Below, piece after piece: positions 44,284-53,321 of a DNA stretch of 64,000 bases. Each line of letters opens with the position of its first letter. Within the stretch, counting starts at the first letter, position 1. The translations under genes and the position numbers were made by a program. Origin of the DNA: Streptomyces noursei ATCC 11455 (GTDB taxonomy: Bacteria; Actinomycetota; Actinomycetes; Streptomycetales; Streptomycetaceae). Below the pieces are notes generated by a model. It was not told where the DNA came from and searched no databases. It was given only the letters and a program-made list of their open reading frames with translations. The DNA lies in NCBI RefSeq assembly GCF_001704275.1, contig NZ_CP011533.1:6944001-7008000 (forward strand), written 5' to 3'.

Positions 44284-45186
44284 CTATTTGACCGGAACGA
44301 ACGGGGCGCGCGCCCCGATGTACTCCGGGCGCCGGACCGGGGCCGCGAACGGTTCCACCGCGGCGTTCTCCACGCTGTTGAAGACGATGAAGACGTTGCT
44401 GCGCGGGTACGGCGTGATGTTGTCGCCGGAGCCGTGCATGGCGTTGCAGTCGAACCAGGTCGCCGAGCCGGCCCGGCCGGTGAACAGGCGGATGCCGTGC
44501 CGGTCCGCCATCGTCGTCAGCGCCTCGTCCGACGGCGTCCCCGCGTCCTGCATCTGGAGCGACTTCTTGTAATTGTCCTTCGGGGTGGCGCCCTCGCACC
44601 CGACGAAGTACCGGTGCGACCCGGGCATGATCATCAGGCCGCCGTTGGTGTCGTAGTTCTCGGTCAGCGCGATCGAGACCGACACCGTGCGCATGCGCGG
44701 CAGCCCGTCCTCGGCGTGCCAGGTCTCGAAGTCCGAGTGCCAGTAGAAGCCGGAGGCACCGAACCCGGGCTTGACGTTGATCCGCGACTGGTGGACGTAG
44801 ACGTCCGAGCCGAGGATCTGCCGGGCCCGGCCGACCACCCGGGGGTCGGCGACCAGTCTCGCGAACACCTCGCTGATCCGGTGGACTTCGAAGACCGAGC
44901 GGACGGCCTGCGACGTCGGCTCGACGATCGAGCGCGGGTCGGCGCGCATCGCCGGGTCGCCCACCAGCCGGTCCAGCTCGGCGCGGTACACCGCGACCTC
45001 GTCCGCGGCGAGCAGCTCCGGCAGCGCGAAGAAGCCGTCACGGTCGAAGTCGCTCAGCTCGGCAGCGGCGAAGGGCCCCTCGACTCCGGGCCGCGACCAC
45101 ACCACCGGGTCCTTCCGCGGGGTGATGACCTCGGAGGTCCCACGGGTCGGGTACAGGTCGGCGGTGCGCTCGGGTGCGGTGGTCAT
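44284..45186 (-). CDS. ectD: Ectoine hydroxylase
   Basis: Fe(II)/2-oxoglutarate dioxygenase that converts ectoine to 5-hydroxyectoine. The 300-residue product is full length. The iron ligands are visible in FYWHSDFETWHAEDGLPRMR (His-x-Asp) near residue 143 and in DCNAMHGSGDNITPYPRSN (distal His with the 2-oxoglutarate Arg) near residue 245. The first of these is the EctD signature region. Start at 45186 after AGGAAGG. It is the last gene of ectABCD, so this organism should make hydroxyectoine. Confidence 0.97.
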   Translation of the reverse strand: MTTAPERTADLYPTRGTSEVITPRKDPVVWSRPGVEGPFAAAELSDFDRDGFFALPELLAADEVAVYRAELDRLVGDPAMRADPRSIVEPTSQAVRSVFEVHRISEVFARLVADPRVVGRARQILGSDVYVHQSRINVKPGFGASGFYWHSDFETWHAEDGLPRMRTVSVSIALTENYDTNGGLMIMPGSHRYFVGCEGATPKDNYKKSLQMQDAGTPSDEALTTMADRHGIRLFTGRAGSATWFDCNAMHGSGDNITPYPRSNVFIVFNSVENAAVEPFAAPVRRPEYIGARAPFVPVK

Positions 45187-45257
45187 GGTGGTGCCTTCCT
45201 CTCCTCTCGTACGGAATCTCATGGCATCGCGGCGGCCCGCGGCGGTAGCGGTGCCGC

Positions 45258-45662
45258 TCAGTCCGCCTCGGGCTCGGTGAGCAGCGGGTAGACGCCGTTC
45301 TCGTCGTGGTCCTCACGACCGGTGACCGGCGGGTTGAAGACGCACAGGCAGCGGAAGTCCTCCTTGATCCGCATGGTGTGCTTCTCGTGCCCGTCGAGCA
45401 GGTACATCACGCCGGGCGTGATGAGGTGCTTCTCGCCGGTCTCGTCGTTGGTCAGCTCGGCGACGCCCTCGACGCAGACCACGGCCTCGATGTGGTTGGC
45501 GTACCACATGGACGTCTCGGTGCCGGCGTAGAGGACCGTCTCGTGGAGCGAGAAGCCGACCCGCTCCTTGGCGAGCACGATGCGCTTGCTCTCCCACGTG
45601 CCGGACTTGGCCTTGACGTGGCGGTCGGTGCCTTCGATCTCCTGGAACGAGCGGACGATCAT
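45258..45662 (-). CDS. ectC: L-ectoine synthase
   Basis: Cyclises N-gamma-acetyl-diaminobutyrate to ectoine. A 134-residue cupin. The N-terminus [16 protein letters not shown], the [20 protein letters not shown] metal-site strand near residue 53 and the [19 protein letters not shown] strand near residue 83 are characteristic. Third gene of ectABCD, 55 bases after ectB. Confidence 0.97.
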   Translation of the reverse strand: MIVRSFQEIEGTDRHVKAKSGTWESKRIVLAKERVGFSLHETVLYAGTETSMWYANHIEAVVCVEGVAELTNDETGEKHLITPGVMYLLDGHEKHTMRIKEDFRCLCVFNPPVTGREDHDENGVYPLLTEPEAD

Positions 45663-45717
45663 GGTGCGTCGGATGCCTTTCTGTGGTTCGGCGGGGGATG
45701 TCGGCGCGGGGCCGCGG

Positions 45718-46986
45718 TCAGGCGCAGTCGCGGACCGCGCGGGCGAGGATCCGCAGGCCCTCGTCCAGTTCCTCGGGGGTGGTCGTCAGCGCGGGCAGCA
45801 GTTTGACGACCTCGCTCTGCGGGCCGGAGGTCTCGATCAGCAGACCCAGCTCGAAGGCGCGCCCCGCGATCTTGTTGGCGAGGCTCTTGTCGGTGCACTC
45901 CAGGCCCCACACCAGACCGCGGCCGCGGTACTCGGCGAAGGTGCCCGGGTGCTCCTCGGCGATGGCCTTCAGGTGCGCCTCGACGATCTCACCGCGGGCC
46001 AGCGTCTGCTTCTCCATCTGACCGTCGGCCCAGTACGTGTCCAGGGCGGCGGCCGCGGTGACGAACGCCGGGTTGTTGCCGCGGAAGGTGCCGTTGTGCT
46101 CGCCGGGCTCCCAGATGTCCAGCTCCGGCTTGAACAGCGTGAGCGCCATCGGCAGTCCGTAGCCGCTGATGGACTTGGAGACGGTGACGATGTCCGGCAC
46201 GATGCCCGCCTCCTCGAAGGAGAAGAAGGCACCCGTACGGCCGCAGCCCATCTGGATGTCGTCGACGATCAGCAGCATGTCCTGGCGCTGGCACAGGGCG
46301 GCCAGGGCGCGCAGCCACTCGGTGCGGGCGACGTTGATCCCGCCCTCGCCCTGCACGGTCTCCACGATCACGGCCGCGGGCTTGTTCAGGCCCGAGCCCT
46401 GGTCCTCCAGCAGCCGCTCGAACCACAGGAAGTCCGGCGTCTGGCCGTCGAGGTAGTTGTCGAACGGCATCGGGGTGCCGTGCACCAGCGGGATGCCGGC
46501 GCCGGCCCGCTTCATGGAGTTGCCGGTGACCGCGAGGGCGCCCAGCGACATGCCGTGGAAGGCGTTGGTGAAGGACACGATCGACTCGCGGCCCTTGACC
46601 TTGCGGGCCAGCTTGAGCGCGGCCTCGACGGAGTTGGCGCCCGTCGGGCCCGGGAACATGACCTTGTAGGGCAGGTCGCGGGGCCGCAGGATGATGTTCT
46701 GGAACGACTCCAGGAAGGCCCGCTTGGCCGTGGTGGACATGTCCAGGCCGTGGGTGATGCCGTCCCGCTCGATGTAGTCGAGCAGGGCGCGTTTGAGGAC
46801 GGCGTTGTTGTGCCCGTAGTTGAGCGAACCGGCACCGGCGAAGAAGTCCAGGTAGGTGTGGCCGTCCTCGTCGGTCAGGCGGCTGCCCTGGGCGCGGTCG
46901 AAGACGGTGGGCCAGCCACGGCAGTAGCTGCGCACCTCCGACTCGACGGTTTCGAAGACGCTCAGATCGGGCTGGGTGAGGGTCAC
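45718..46986 (-). CDS. ectB: Diaminobutyrate-2-oxoglutarate aminotransferase
   Basis: Forms L-2,4-diaminobutyrate from aspartate semialdehyde, using glutamate as amino donor. A 422-residue class III aminotransferase. [19 protein letters not shown] is the EctB N-terminus, [18 protein letters not shown] lies near residue 112, [25 protein letters not shown] near residue 240, and the PLP Lys in [15 protein letters not shown] near residue 268. AGGAG stands seven bases before the GTG at 46986. Second gene of the ectoine operon. Confidence 0.97.
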   Translation of the reverse strand: MTLTQPDLSVFETVESEVRSYCRGWPTVFDRAQGSRLTDEDGHTYLDFFAGAGSLNYGHNNAVLKRALLDYIERDGITHGLDMSTTAKRAFLESFQNIILRPRDLPYKVMFPGPTGANSVEAALKLARKVKGRESIVSFTNAFHGMSLGALAVTGNSMKRAGAGIPLVHGTPMPFDNYLDGQTPDFLWFERLLEDQGSGLNKPAAVIVETVQGEGGINVARTEWLRALAALCQRQDMLLIVDDIQMGCGRTGAFFSFEEAGIVPDIVTVSKSISGYGLPMALTLFKPELDIWEPGEHNGTFRGNNPAFVTAAAALDTYWADGQMEKQTLARGEIVEAHLKAIAEEHPGTFAEYRGRGLVWGLECTDKSLANKIAGRAFELGLLIETSGPQSEVVKLLPALTTTPEELDEGLRILARAVRDCA

Positions 46987-47054
46987 AGCATGCTCCTGGG
47001 AGATGAGTGCGGGGAGGGAGAAGTCCGGGGGTGGCGCCGTGCGCGCGGCCAGGG

Positions 47055-47621
47055 TCAGCGTCTGCTGCCGGGCGGCGCCTCGAACGGGCCTATGAGGTGC
47101 AGGACCTCCGCCTCGTGGCCCTGCTCGGGGAAGAGCGCCGCGTCGAAGAGCACCTCGCGCTCGATCGGCACCGAGTGCCGCTCGGCGAAGGAGGCGAACA
47201 GCCGGTTGGAGGCGGTGTTGCCGGGCGAGATCGTGGTCTCCACGCGGCGGACGCCCAGTTCGTCGACGGCACGGGTGGTCAGCCCGTCCAGCAGGGCGGC
47301 GGCCAGGCCCCGCCCGCGGTGCGCCGCGTCGACGGCGACCTGCCAGACGACGAGGGTGTCCGGGCGGTCCGGGCGCAGATAGCCGGTGATGAACGCGGCC
47401 GGCTCGCCCGTCGCGTCGCGGGCGACGGCGGAGGTGGCGGCGAAGTCGCGGCACCACAGGAGGTAGCTGTAGGAGGAGTTCAGGTCCAGCGTCTTCGAGT
47501 CGCGGGCGATGCGCCAGATCGCGGCCCCGTCCTCCACCCGGGGGGTGTCGAGCTTGAAGCCCTCCGGTATTTCTCTGATTTCGCTTCGGGCACCGGCATG
47601 GTCTGCTTGTGCGGCGGTCAT
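47055..47621 (-). CDS. ectA: L-2,4-diaminobutyrate N-gamma-acetyltransferase
   Basis: Acetylates diaminobutyrate in ectoine synthesis. A 188-residue GNAT enzyme with DTPRVEDGAAIWRIARDSKTLDLNSSYSYLLWCRDF as the EctA-specific N-terminal half and WQVAVDAAHRGRGLAAALLDGL (acetyl-CoA loop) near residue 98. The ATG at 47621 lies after an AT-rich stretch without a clear Shine-Dalgarno sequence. First gene of ectABCD, expected to be induced by osmotic stress. Confidence 0.95.
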   Translation of the reverse strand: MTAAQADHAGARSEIREIPEGFKLDTPRVEDGAAIWRIARDSKTLDLNSSYSYLLWCRDFAATSAVARDATGEPAAFITGYLRPDRPDTLVVWQVAVDAAHRGRGLAAALLDGLTTRAVDELGVRRVETTISPGNTASNRLFASFAERHSVPIEREVLFDAALFPEQGHEAEVLHLIGPFEAPPGSRR

Positions 47622-47786
47622 GGAAATTAAATTTACCGAGGCGAAAAGCAAATTGCATCGCGGGCAGGGGTTACGTGAGAACCTGATCTGTGTTATCACG
47701 CGGGGGCGCACGAGCGCGCGAACCGGTTGCAAAGTGTCATGGTTTGGTCCGATAGTTCGGGGCGAAACGGACACGCTGTGTAATCA

Positions 47787-47813
47787 GTCACAGCTTCGTA
47801 ACGCTCCCGCGAA
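47787..47813. promoter_or_regulatory. Possible GlnR box upstream of ectA
   Basis: GTCAC (47787-47791), GTAAC (47798-47802) and GCGAA (47809-47813) are set at 11-base intervals. The first two give GTnAC-N6-GtAAC, one mismatch from the streptomycete GlnR half-site pattern. GlnR control of ectABCD is known in Streptomyces coelicolor. The surrounding 498-base gap (47622-48119) is clearly AT-richer than the genes and holds no convincing coding frame. Confidence 0.35.
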
Positions 47814-48031
47814 GTGCCTGAATTATGAGACTCGGTACTAGCGAAATCTTGGCGTTTGAGCTTGGGGAAAGCGGGCATAAGAATACGGGAAGCTGCTCTT
47901 CTGAGGAATAGGGAATTCGCCGGTAGAAGGCGTTCCAGGCGCTTCCTCAAAAGTCGTGCGAGAAGTTCCGTCAAGCGCTTCAGGCGAGATGGTGGAAGCC
48001 CCGCGGTTCGGTGTGTCCCGGGCGTGCCGCG

Positions 48032-48046
48032 GGTTTTCGGAAAACC
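48032..48046. promoter_or_regulatory. 15-bp perfect palindrome upstream of the metal amidohydrolase
   Basis: GGTTTTC-G-GAAAACC, a 7-1-7 inverted repeat, 74 bases before the ATG at 48120. It is A/T-rich within GC-rich surroundings and looks like an operator. Confidence 0.4.
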
Positions 48047-48107
48047 GCCCGGAGCATGGCCGGCGCGGGCCCTTCGCACACCGTGGCCGCCGGCTCGGGC
48101 CCCCGCA

Positions 48108-48113
48108 TACAGT
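48108..48113 (+). promoter_or_regulatory. -10 element TACAGT, leaderless start of the 48120 gene
   Basis: TACAGT is followed by six bases (gcgtgc) and the ATG at 48120, with no Shine-Dalgarno sequence. Confidence 0.5.
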
Positions 48114-48119
48114 GCGTGC

Positions 48120-49220
48120 ATGACGTCCATGAGTGAAGGTGCGGTGCTGCACCTCAAGGGGAGGGTCCTCGTCGGGCCGGACGACGTCCGCGACGAGCTG
48201 TGGGTCATCGACGGCCGGGTCAGCTTCGAGCGGCCGGCCCTGGCACGCGATGCCAGGACCGTGACCGGCTGGGCGCTGCCGGGCCTGGTCGACGCCCACT
48301 GCCACGTCGGACTGGACGCGCACGGGCCGGTGGACGCCGCCACCAGCGAGAAGCAGGCGCTCACCGACCGGGACGCCGGCACCCTCCTGATCCGGGACGC
48401 CGGCTCGCCCTCGGACACCCGCTGGATCGACGACCGTCCCGACCTGCCGCGGATCATCCGCGCCGGCCGGCACATCGCCCGCACCAGGCGCTACATCCGC
48501 AACTACGCGCACGAGATCGAGCCGGCCGACCTGGTCGCCTACGTCGCCCGGGAGGCACGGCGCGGCGACGGCTGGGTCAAGCTCGTCGGCGACTGGATCG
48601 ACCGCTCCACCGGCGACCTGGCCGCCTGCTGGCCGCCCGGCGAGGTGGCCGCCGCCATCGCCGAGGCGCACCGGCTCGGCGCCCGGGTCACCGCCCACTG
48701 CTTCGCCGAGGAGTCCCTCGCCCCGCTGGTCGAGGCCGGCATCGACTGCATCGAGCACGCCACCGGACTGACCGAGGACACCATCCCGCTCTTCGCCGAG
48801 CGCCAGGTCGCGATCGTCCCCACGCTGGTCAACATCGCGACCTTCCCGCAGCTCGCGGCCGGCGGCGAGACGAAGTTCCCGCGCTGGGCGGACCACATGC
48901 GCCGGCTGCACGCCCGGCGCTACGACACCGTGCGGGCCGCCTACGACGCCGGCGTCCCGATCTTCGCCGGCACCGACGCCGGCGGCTCGCTGCCGCACGG
49001 CCTGGTCGCCGACGAGGTCGCCGAGCTGATGAAGGCGGGGCTGCCCGTCGAGGCCGCCCTCTCGGCGACGACCTGGGGCGCCCGGGAGTGGCTCGGCCGC
49101 CCCGGGCTCACCGAGGGCGCCTCCGCGGACCTGGTCGTCTACGAGGCCGACCCGCGGGCCGACGTCCGGGTGCTGGCGGCGCCGCGCCTGGTGGTGCTGC
49201 GCGGCCGGGTCGTGGGCTGA
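48120..49220 (+). CDS. Metal-dependent amidohydrolase (imidazolonepropionase-like)
   Basis: A 366-residue hydrolase of the COG1228 amidohydrolase group. The first metal motif is LVDAHCHVGLD (HxH, about residue 58). VTAHCFAEES (about residue 193), CIEHATGL (about residue 215) and the Asp in FAGTDAGGSLPHGL (about residue 285) complete the binuclear-type site. Both ends carry the usual small beta-sandwich. The substrate could be an N-acyl or cyclic amide; none can be named. It diverges from ectA and is followed by a hairpin. Confidence 0.88.
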   Translation: MTSMSEGAVLHLKGRVLVGPDDVRDELWVIDGRVSFERPALARDARTVTGWALPGLVDAHCHVGLDAHGPVDAATSEKQALTDRDAGTLLIRDAGSPSDTRWIDDRPDLPRIIRAGRHIARTRRYIRNYAHEIEPADLVAYVAREARRGDGWVKLVGDWIDRSTGDLAACWPPGEVAAAIAEAHRLGARVTAHCFAEESLAPLVEAGIDCIEHATGLTEDTIPLFAERQVAIVPTLVNIATFPQLAAGGETKFPRWADHMRRLHARRYDTVRAAYDAGVPIFAGTDAGGSLPHGLVADEVAELMKAGLPVEAALSATTWGAREWLGRPGLTEGASADLVVYEADPRADVRVLAAPRLVVLRGRVVG

Positions 49221-49228
49221 GCGGCCTT

Positions 49229-49255
49229 CGGCACCCCGCCCGGCGGGCCGTGCCG
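49229..49255 (+). terminator. Hairpin after the amidohydrolase gene
   Basis: Outer arms CGGCAC (49229-49234) and GTGCCG (49250-49255) enclose an inner CCCGCC-C-GGCGGG pairing, starting 9 bases after the stop. The remaining 228 bases to the next start hold no clear element. Confidence 0.6.
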
Positions 49256-49483
49256 GGCCCCCGCGGCCCGGTGCGGCTGTGGCGGGGGAGGCCCGCCGAG
49301 GCGGAGGAGCCGGGAGAAATCGAATGAATGCGCGAAAATGACCCATTGGAGTGAACTGACCTCGCGTGGCTAACCGTTCACCCTCCGTGCGTACACGATG
49401 TGCGAGTCGATGCCGTCGGCCCGCGTGATGTCCCCCATTGGCGCGGTCGGCGGCGCCATCTCTCCTGTGGGGGTTCCACACCC

Positions 49484-50479
49484 GTGTCCACCCGTTCCAC
49501 CACATTCGCCGGCTCCACCGGCTCCACCGGCACCACCGGGCGGATCGGCGCCGTGCTGGCCGCCGCCGTCCTGACGGCCGGTCCCGCCGTCGCCCTCGCC
49601 GCCGCGCCCGCCGCGTACGCCACCGGCGACGACGCCCGTGGCCACGGCACCTCGGGGGCGGTGGTGCTGCGCACCGCCCTGGACGTCAACCTGCTCGACA
49701 AGAGCCTGAACGTCCCCGTCCGGGCCGTCCTCGACGAGGTCCACGCCCCGGCCTCGGCCGACAAGACCGCGCTCACCGTCCGGCTGGACGGCATCGACGG
49801 CGGCCGGCCGGTCAGCCTGCTGCGGGCCGACGTCGCCACCGCCCGGGCCACCGCCGACGGGCGGACCGCCGAGGGCCACGCCCACCTCGTCCGCGCCAAG
49901 GTCCAGCTCCCCGGCCTGCCGGCGCTGCCGCTGGCCGAGGTCCAGCAGGTCACCGCCCGCGCCGTCTGCACGGCAGGACAGCGCCCCCGGGCCGAGTCCC
50001 AGGTGCTGGGCGACGTCGTGGTGCTGGGCAAGCGGGTCGCGCTCCGTGCCGGCGGGACCACCGAGGTCGACGTGCCCGGCGTCGGCGACGTCCGGCTCGA
50101 CCTGTCGCAGAAGAGCACCACCTCGGCGAGCGCCGCCGCCACCGCGCTCCAACTCCGGGTCTCCGTCAACCCGTTGAAGCTCAACGTCGCGGAGGTGCAC
50201 GGCCAGGTCACGCTGGCCCAGGCCACCTGCACCACCCCGCACGGCACCCCGGACCAGCCCGGCACCCCGGCGCACCCCGGTCAGCCCCACGAGCCGGGCA
50301 CCGGCACCCAGGCGCACACCGGGGGCGGCGCCCGCCCGGCCACCGAGAACCTCGCCGAGACCGGCGGCAGCGCCGCCACCCCGTACCTCGTCGGCGGCGC
50401 GGTTCTGTTGGTCGCCGGCGGCGCCGGCGCGATGGTCTACACCCGCCGCCGGAGCGCCGCGCCGGACGGGCGCGGCTGA
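49484..50479 (+). CDS. SCO1860-family LAETG-anchored surface protein
   Basis: A 331-residue exported protein. The signal peptide covers about residues 1-45 (basic start, GRIGAVLAAAVLTAGPAVALAAAP). The mature part has a beta-rich Ser/Thr/Val domain with two Cys (about 165 and 250), then a Pro/Gly/Thr linker (HGTPDQPGTPAHPGQP). LAETG near residue 290 is followed by a span (YLVGGAVLLVAGGAGAMVY) and TRRRS: the LAxTG signal used by streptomycete class E sortases. It would be attached to peptidoglycan. No sortase gene is adjacent. The function is unknown. Confidence 0.88.
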   Translation: MSTRSTTFAGSTGSTGTTGRIGAVLAAAVLTAGPAVALAAAPAAYATGDDARGHGTSGAVVLRTALDVNLLDKSLNVPVRAVLDEVHAPASADKTALTVRLDGIDGGRPVSLLRADVATARATADGRTAEGHAHLVRAKVQLPGLPALPLAEVQQVTARAVCTAGQRPRAESQVLGDVVVLGKRVALRAGGTTEVDVPGVGDVRLDLSQKSTTSASAAATALQLRVSVNPLKLNVAEVHGQVTLAQATCTTPHGTPDQPGTPAHPGQPHEPGTGTQAHTGGGARPATENLAETGGSAATPYLVGGAVLLVAGGAGAMVYTRRRSAAPDGRG

Positions 50480-50601
50480 CGGACCCTCCCCTCGCCCGCA
50501 CGGCGGGGGAGGCATCCCCAGCGCATCGGTGCCGTGGGGGGCGCCGGGCGCTGGTGGGGACGGGTGCGCCGCGCGGGCCCGCGCGGCGCACCCCGCCCGC
50601 T

Positions 50602-51708
50602 CTACCGGGCCGGCTCGCCGAGCACGTCCGCCAGGGCGGCCACGAACCGGTCGGTGGTCGCCCGGTCCCGGACGGCCAACCGGAGCCAGTCCGGGCCCAG
50701 TCCGGGGAAGGTGTCGCCGCGGCGCACCGCGAACCCGCGGGCCCGCAGCCCGGCCCGGACCGCCGTCGCCCCGGGCAGCCGCACCAGCACGAACGGCCCC
50801 GCCGCCGGACCGGCCACCGCCACCGCGGGGAACCCGGCCAGCCGGGCCAGCAGATGGGCCCGGTCCGCGGCGATCCCCTCGGCCGCCGCGGCCGCCTCGG
50901 CCAGCGCCGCCGGCGCACAACACGCCTCGGCGGCGGCCAGCGCCGGACTGGAGACCGGCCACAGCGGCTGGGCCCGCTCCAGCGCCGCCACGGTCCCCTC
51001 GTCGGCCAGCACATAGCCGACCCGCAGACCGGCCAGCCCCCAGGTCTTGGTGAGACTGCGCAGCACCACCAGCCCCGGCAGCTCGCCCACCCGTCCCGCC
51101 AGGGACTCCCGCTCCCCGGGCACCGCGTCCATGAACGCCTCGTCCACCACCAGGGTGCGGCCGGGCCGCGCCAGAGCGGCCACCACACCCGCCAGATGCA
51201 GCACCGAGGTGGGATTGGTGGGATTGCCGACGACGACCAGGTCCGCGTCGTCCGGCACCGCCGCCGGATCCAGCCGGAAGCCGTCCCGCTCCGCCAGCAG
51301 CACCCGCCCGACCTCGTACCCGGCGTCCCGCAGCGCCGCCTCCGGCTCGGTGAACTGCGGATGCACCACCACCGGCCGGCGGGCCCGCAGCGCCCGCGCC
51401 ACCAGCACGAACGCCTCGGCGGCGCCGGCCGTCAGCAGCACCTGCCGCACCGGCAGCCGGTGCCGCGCGGCGACCGCCCGGCGGGCCGCCCGGCCGTCCG
51501 GGTACGCGGCCAGCCCGTCCAGCGACGCGGCGATCCGCTCCTTCAGCCAGGCCGGGGGCGTGCCCGCGCGGACGTTGACCGCCAGGTCCGTCAGATCCGC
51601 CGGATCCGTGCCGCGCACCTCGGCGTCGCCGTGGTGCCGCAGATCCACCTCCCCGGAGTCGGGCCCGCTGTGCGCCGGGGACGCAGACGACAAAGTCGGC
51701 CCGGTCAC
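50602..51708 (-). CDS. cobC: Cobalamin-operon PLP aminotransferase (CobC/CobD-like)
   Basis: A 368-residue class I/II aminotransferase-fold enzyme, like the L-threonine-phosphate decarboxylase used to make the aminopropanol arm of cobalamin. Visible motifs are AVNVRAGTPPAWL near residue 43, VVVGNPTNPTSVL near residue 158, VVDEAFMD near residue 193 and the PLP Lys in LRSLTKTWGLAGLRVGY near residue 224. Last gene of the B12 operon; its GTG overlaps the cbiX stop by four bases. The name follows the Pseudomonas convention and the exact activity is inferred. Confidence 0.82.
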   Translation of the reverse strand: MTGPTLSSASPAHSGPDSGEVDLRHHGDAEVRGTDPADLTDLAVNVRAGTPPAWLKERIAASLDGLAAYPDGRAARRAVAARHRLPVRQVLLTAGAAEAFVLVARALRARRPVVVHPQFTEPEAALRDAGYEVGRVLLAERDGFRLDPAAVPDDADLVVVGNPTNPTSVLHLAGVVAALARPGRTLVVDEAFMDAVPGERESLAGRVGELPGLVVLRSLTKTWGLAGLRVGYVLADEGTVAALERAQPLWPVSSPALAAAEACCAPAALAEAAAAAEGIAADRAHLLARLAGFPAVAVAGPAAGPFVLVRLPGATAVRAGLRARGFAVRRGDTFPGLGPDWLRLAVRDRATTDRFVAALADVLGEPAR

Positions 51709-52598
51709 GCCTGGCCCCCCGTGGCGCTCAGCGCGGTGTCGGACAGCGGGCCGGTCGCCGGCCGGGCGTCCCCCGCCGCCGCCCGGCCGTGCCCCGCCGC
51801 CTCGTCCGCCACCGTCGCCCGGTAGCGCTCCATGATCACCGCGGCGAGTTCCGGCGCCGCGCCGATCGGCTCCGCGGCCAGCACCTCGGCTCCCGGGTGC
51901 GCCGCCGCCCAGCCCTCGGTCTGCATCCGCAGCCGCTCCAGCAGGTCACCGGCGAAGAAGAAGAACGGCAGGACCACGATCCGCCCCGGACCCCAGGTGC
52001 CCGGCGCCGCCGCGGCCAGCGCCCGGCACCGGTCCAGCCCGGCCGGCACGTCCGGCGCCGCCAGGGTGACGAACGCGGTCTCCACGCCCGCGAAGCCGCG
52101 GCCCTCCCACAACAGTCGGGCGGCCCGGACCACTTCGGCATTGGCGTAGGGATCGGCCGCGCCCCGGCCCACCAGCAGCACCGTGGTGCGGGCCCGGTCC
52201 GCGGGCCGCCGCGCGCCGCCGCCCAGCGCCTCGTCCAGCCGCCGCTCCAGCACCTCCAGCAGCCGGGGGTGCGGCCCCAGCTCGGGCAGGCACACCGAGT
52301 CGAGACCGGGGTGCGTCGCGACCGCCCGCGCCACCGCCTCCGGCAGCGACTCCCGTATCGGCCCGGTGGGCGCCATCAGCAGCGGCACCACGATCAGCCG
52401 GGTCGCGCCCCGCGCGGCCAGCTCCTCGACCGCGCCGGACAGCGGCAGCGGCGACGCCGCGGCGCCGAAGAAGCCGCCGGCGACCGGCACTTCGGGGTGC
52501 CGTTCGGCGAGCGTGCGCACCAGTGCGCGCAGGGCGCCGGCCGCCCCTTCGTGACGGGTGCCGTGACCGGCGATGAGCAGTGCGGGACGGGTGGTCAC
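51705..52598 (-). CDS. Sirohydrochlorin chelatase family protein (CbiX-like)
   Basis: A 297-residue protein with two repeated class II chelatase domains. Domain 1 has LLIAGHGTRHEGA (metal-site His) near residue 8 and LIVVPLLMAPTGPI near residue 80. Domain 2 has VLLVGRGAADPYAN near residue 150 (the His position is Arg) and IVVLPFFFFAGDLLERL near residue 220 (no His there). It may insert cobalt early in B12 synthesis or insert iron for siroheme. AAGGAG precedes the GTG at 52598. Coupled to genes on both sides. Confidence 0.88.
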   Translation of the reverse strand: MTTRPALLIAGHGTRHEGAAGALRALVRTLAERHPEVPVAGGFFGAAASPLPLSGAVEELAARGATRLIVVPLLMAPTGPIRESLPEAVARAVATHPGLDSVCLPELGPHPRLLEVLERRLDEALGGGARRPADRARTTVLLVGRGAADPYANAEVVRAARLLWEGRGFAGVETAFVTLAAPDVPAGLDRCRALAAAAPGTWGPGRIVVLPFFFFAGDLLERLRMQTEGWAAAHPGAEVLAAEPIGAAPELAAVIMERYRATVADEAAGHGRAAAGDARPATGPLSDTALSATGGQA

Positions 52599-53260
52599 AA
52601 CGTCTCCTTGGTGCCAGGGGCTTCGCTGTCGGGGCGGTGGCCGCCGCCCTCCGCCGCCCACCGGTCCACGCCGGATGGGGAGCGCGGCGTCGGCCGCTCC
52701 GGTGGAGCCGGTGCGTCGGGGGAGGGGACGATGACGATAGCGGGACCCGCCGTGGGCATGTCGGCCGCGCCCGCCGTACCGGAGGTAATGGCGGGAATGT
52801 CCCGGGAGTTCGGGGCGGCGGGGGCCGCCAGGGCGCAGGTCGCCGCGGCCGGCCGGCCCACCGGCGCCGACACCCGCTTGCCGACGACCAGCCGGGCCCC
52901 GGGCCCCGCGGCCAGCAGCGCGGCCGCCTCGGCGACGCTCGGCGTACCGGCCACCGCCCGGACCGCGGCGGACGGCGCCGGGACCGGCACCGCCGCCAGC
53001 TCCGCCGCCGGGAACGACCACAGCGGAACCCCGAGTTCCCGTGCCGCGGCCACCAGCCCCGGCTCGGCCGCCTTGGCGTCGACGGTGGCCAGCCCGGCCA
53101 GCCCGGCCAGCCCGGCCAGCCCGCCCGGCGCCCGGCCCGCCGCCGCCAGCGCCGCCCCGATCAGCTCCAGCACCTCCGCCGCCGGCACCCCGCGCCGGGC
53201 CCCCACCCCCGCGACCAGCACGCCGCCCGGCCGCCGCGGGACCGCGGCCGCGCCGCTCAT
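52595..53260 (-). CDS. CobE/CbiG C-terminal domain protein
   Basis: A 221-residue protein. The first 130 residues fit the small CobE/CbiG_C domain: VLVAGVGARRGVPAAEVLELIGAAL, ATVDAKAAEPGLVAAARELGVPLWSF, and VAEAAALLAAGPGARLVVGKRVS. The last 80 residues are low-complexity and Pro/Gly-rich, with no CobE counterpart. CbiG opens the lactone ring of the corrin precursor; stand-alone CobE has a less clear role. An in-frame GLA repeat lies at about residues 47-58. Overlaps cbiX by four bases. Confidence 0.8.
   Translation of the reverse strand: MSGAAAVPRRPGGVLVAGVGARRGVPAAEVLELIGAALAAAGRAPGGLAGLAGLAGLATVDAKAAEPGLVAAARELGVPLWSFPAAELAAVPVPAPSAAVRAVAGTPSVAEAAALLAAGPGARLVVGKRVSAPVGRPAAATCALAAPAAPNSRDIPAITSGTAGAADMPTAGPAIVIVPSPDAPAPPERPTPRSPSGVDRWAAEGGGHRPDSEAPGTKETL
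53087..53122 (-). repeat. Four tandem 9-bp repeats inside the CobE-like gene
   Basis: GGCCAGCCC is repeated four times without interruption (53087, 53096, 53105, 53114). On the coding strand it specifies repeated Gly-Leu-Ala. Because the unit is a multiple of three, copy-number changes would keep the frame. Confidence 0.85.
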
Positions 53261-53321
53261 GCCGCGACGGCTCCCCGCCCGAGCGCCACCGGGGCGCCGG
53301 TCACCCCGGCGACCTCGGCGC

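Noticed and set aside
47696..48120. Possible coding frames in the ectA-amidohydrolase gap
   Set aside because: The region is AT-richer with atypical codon use and no start-site signal; it looks like regulatory DNA.
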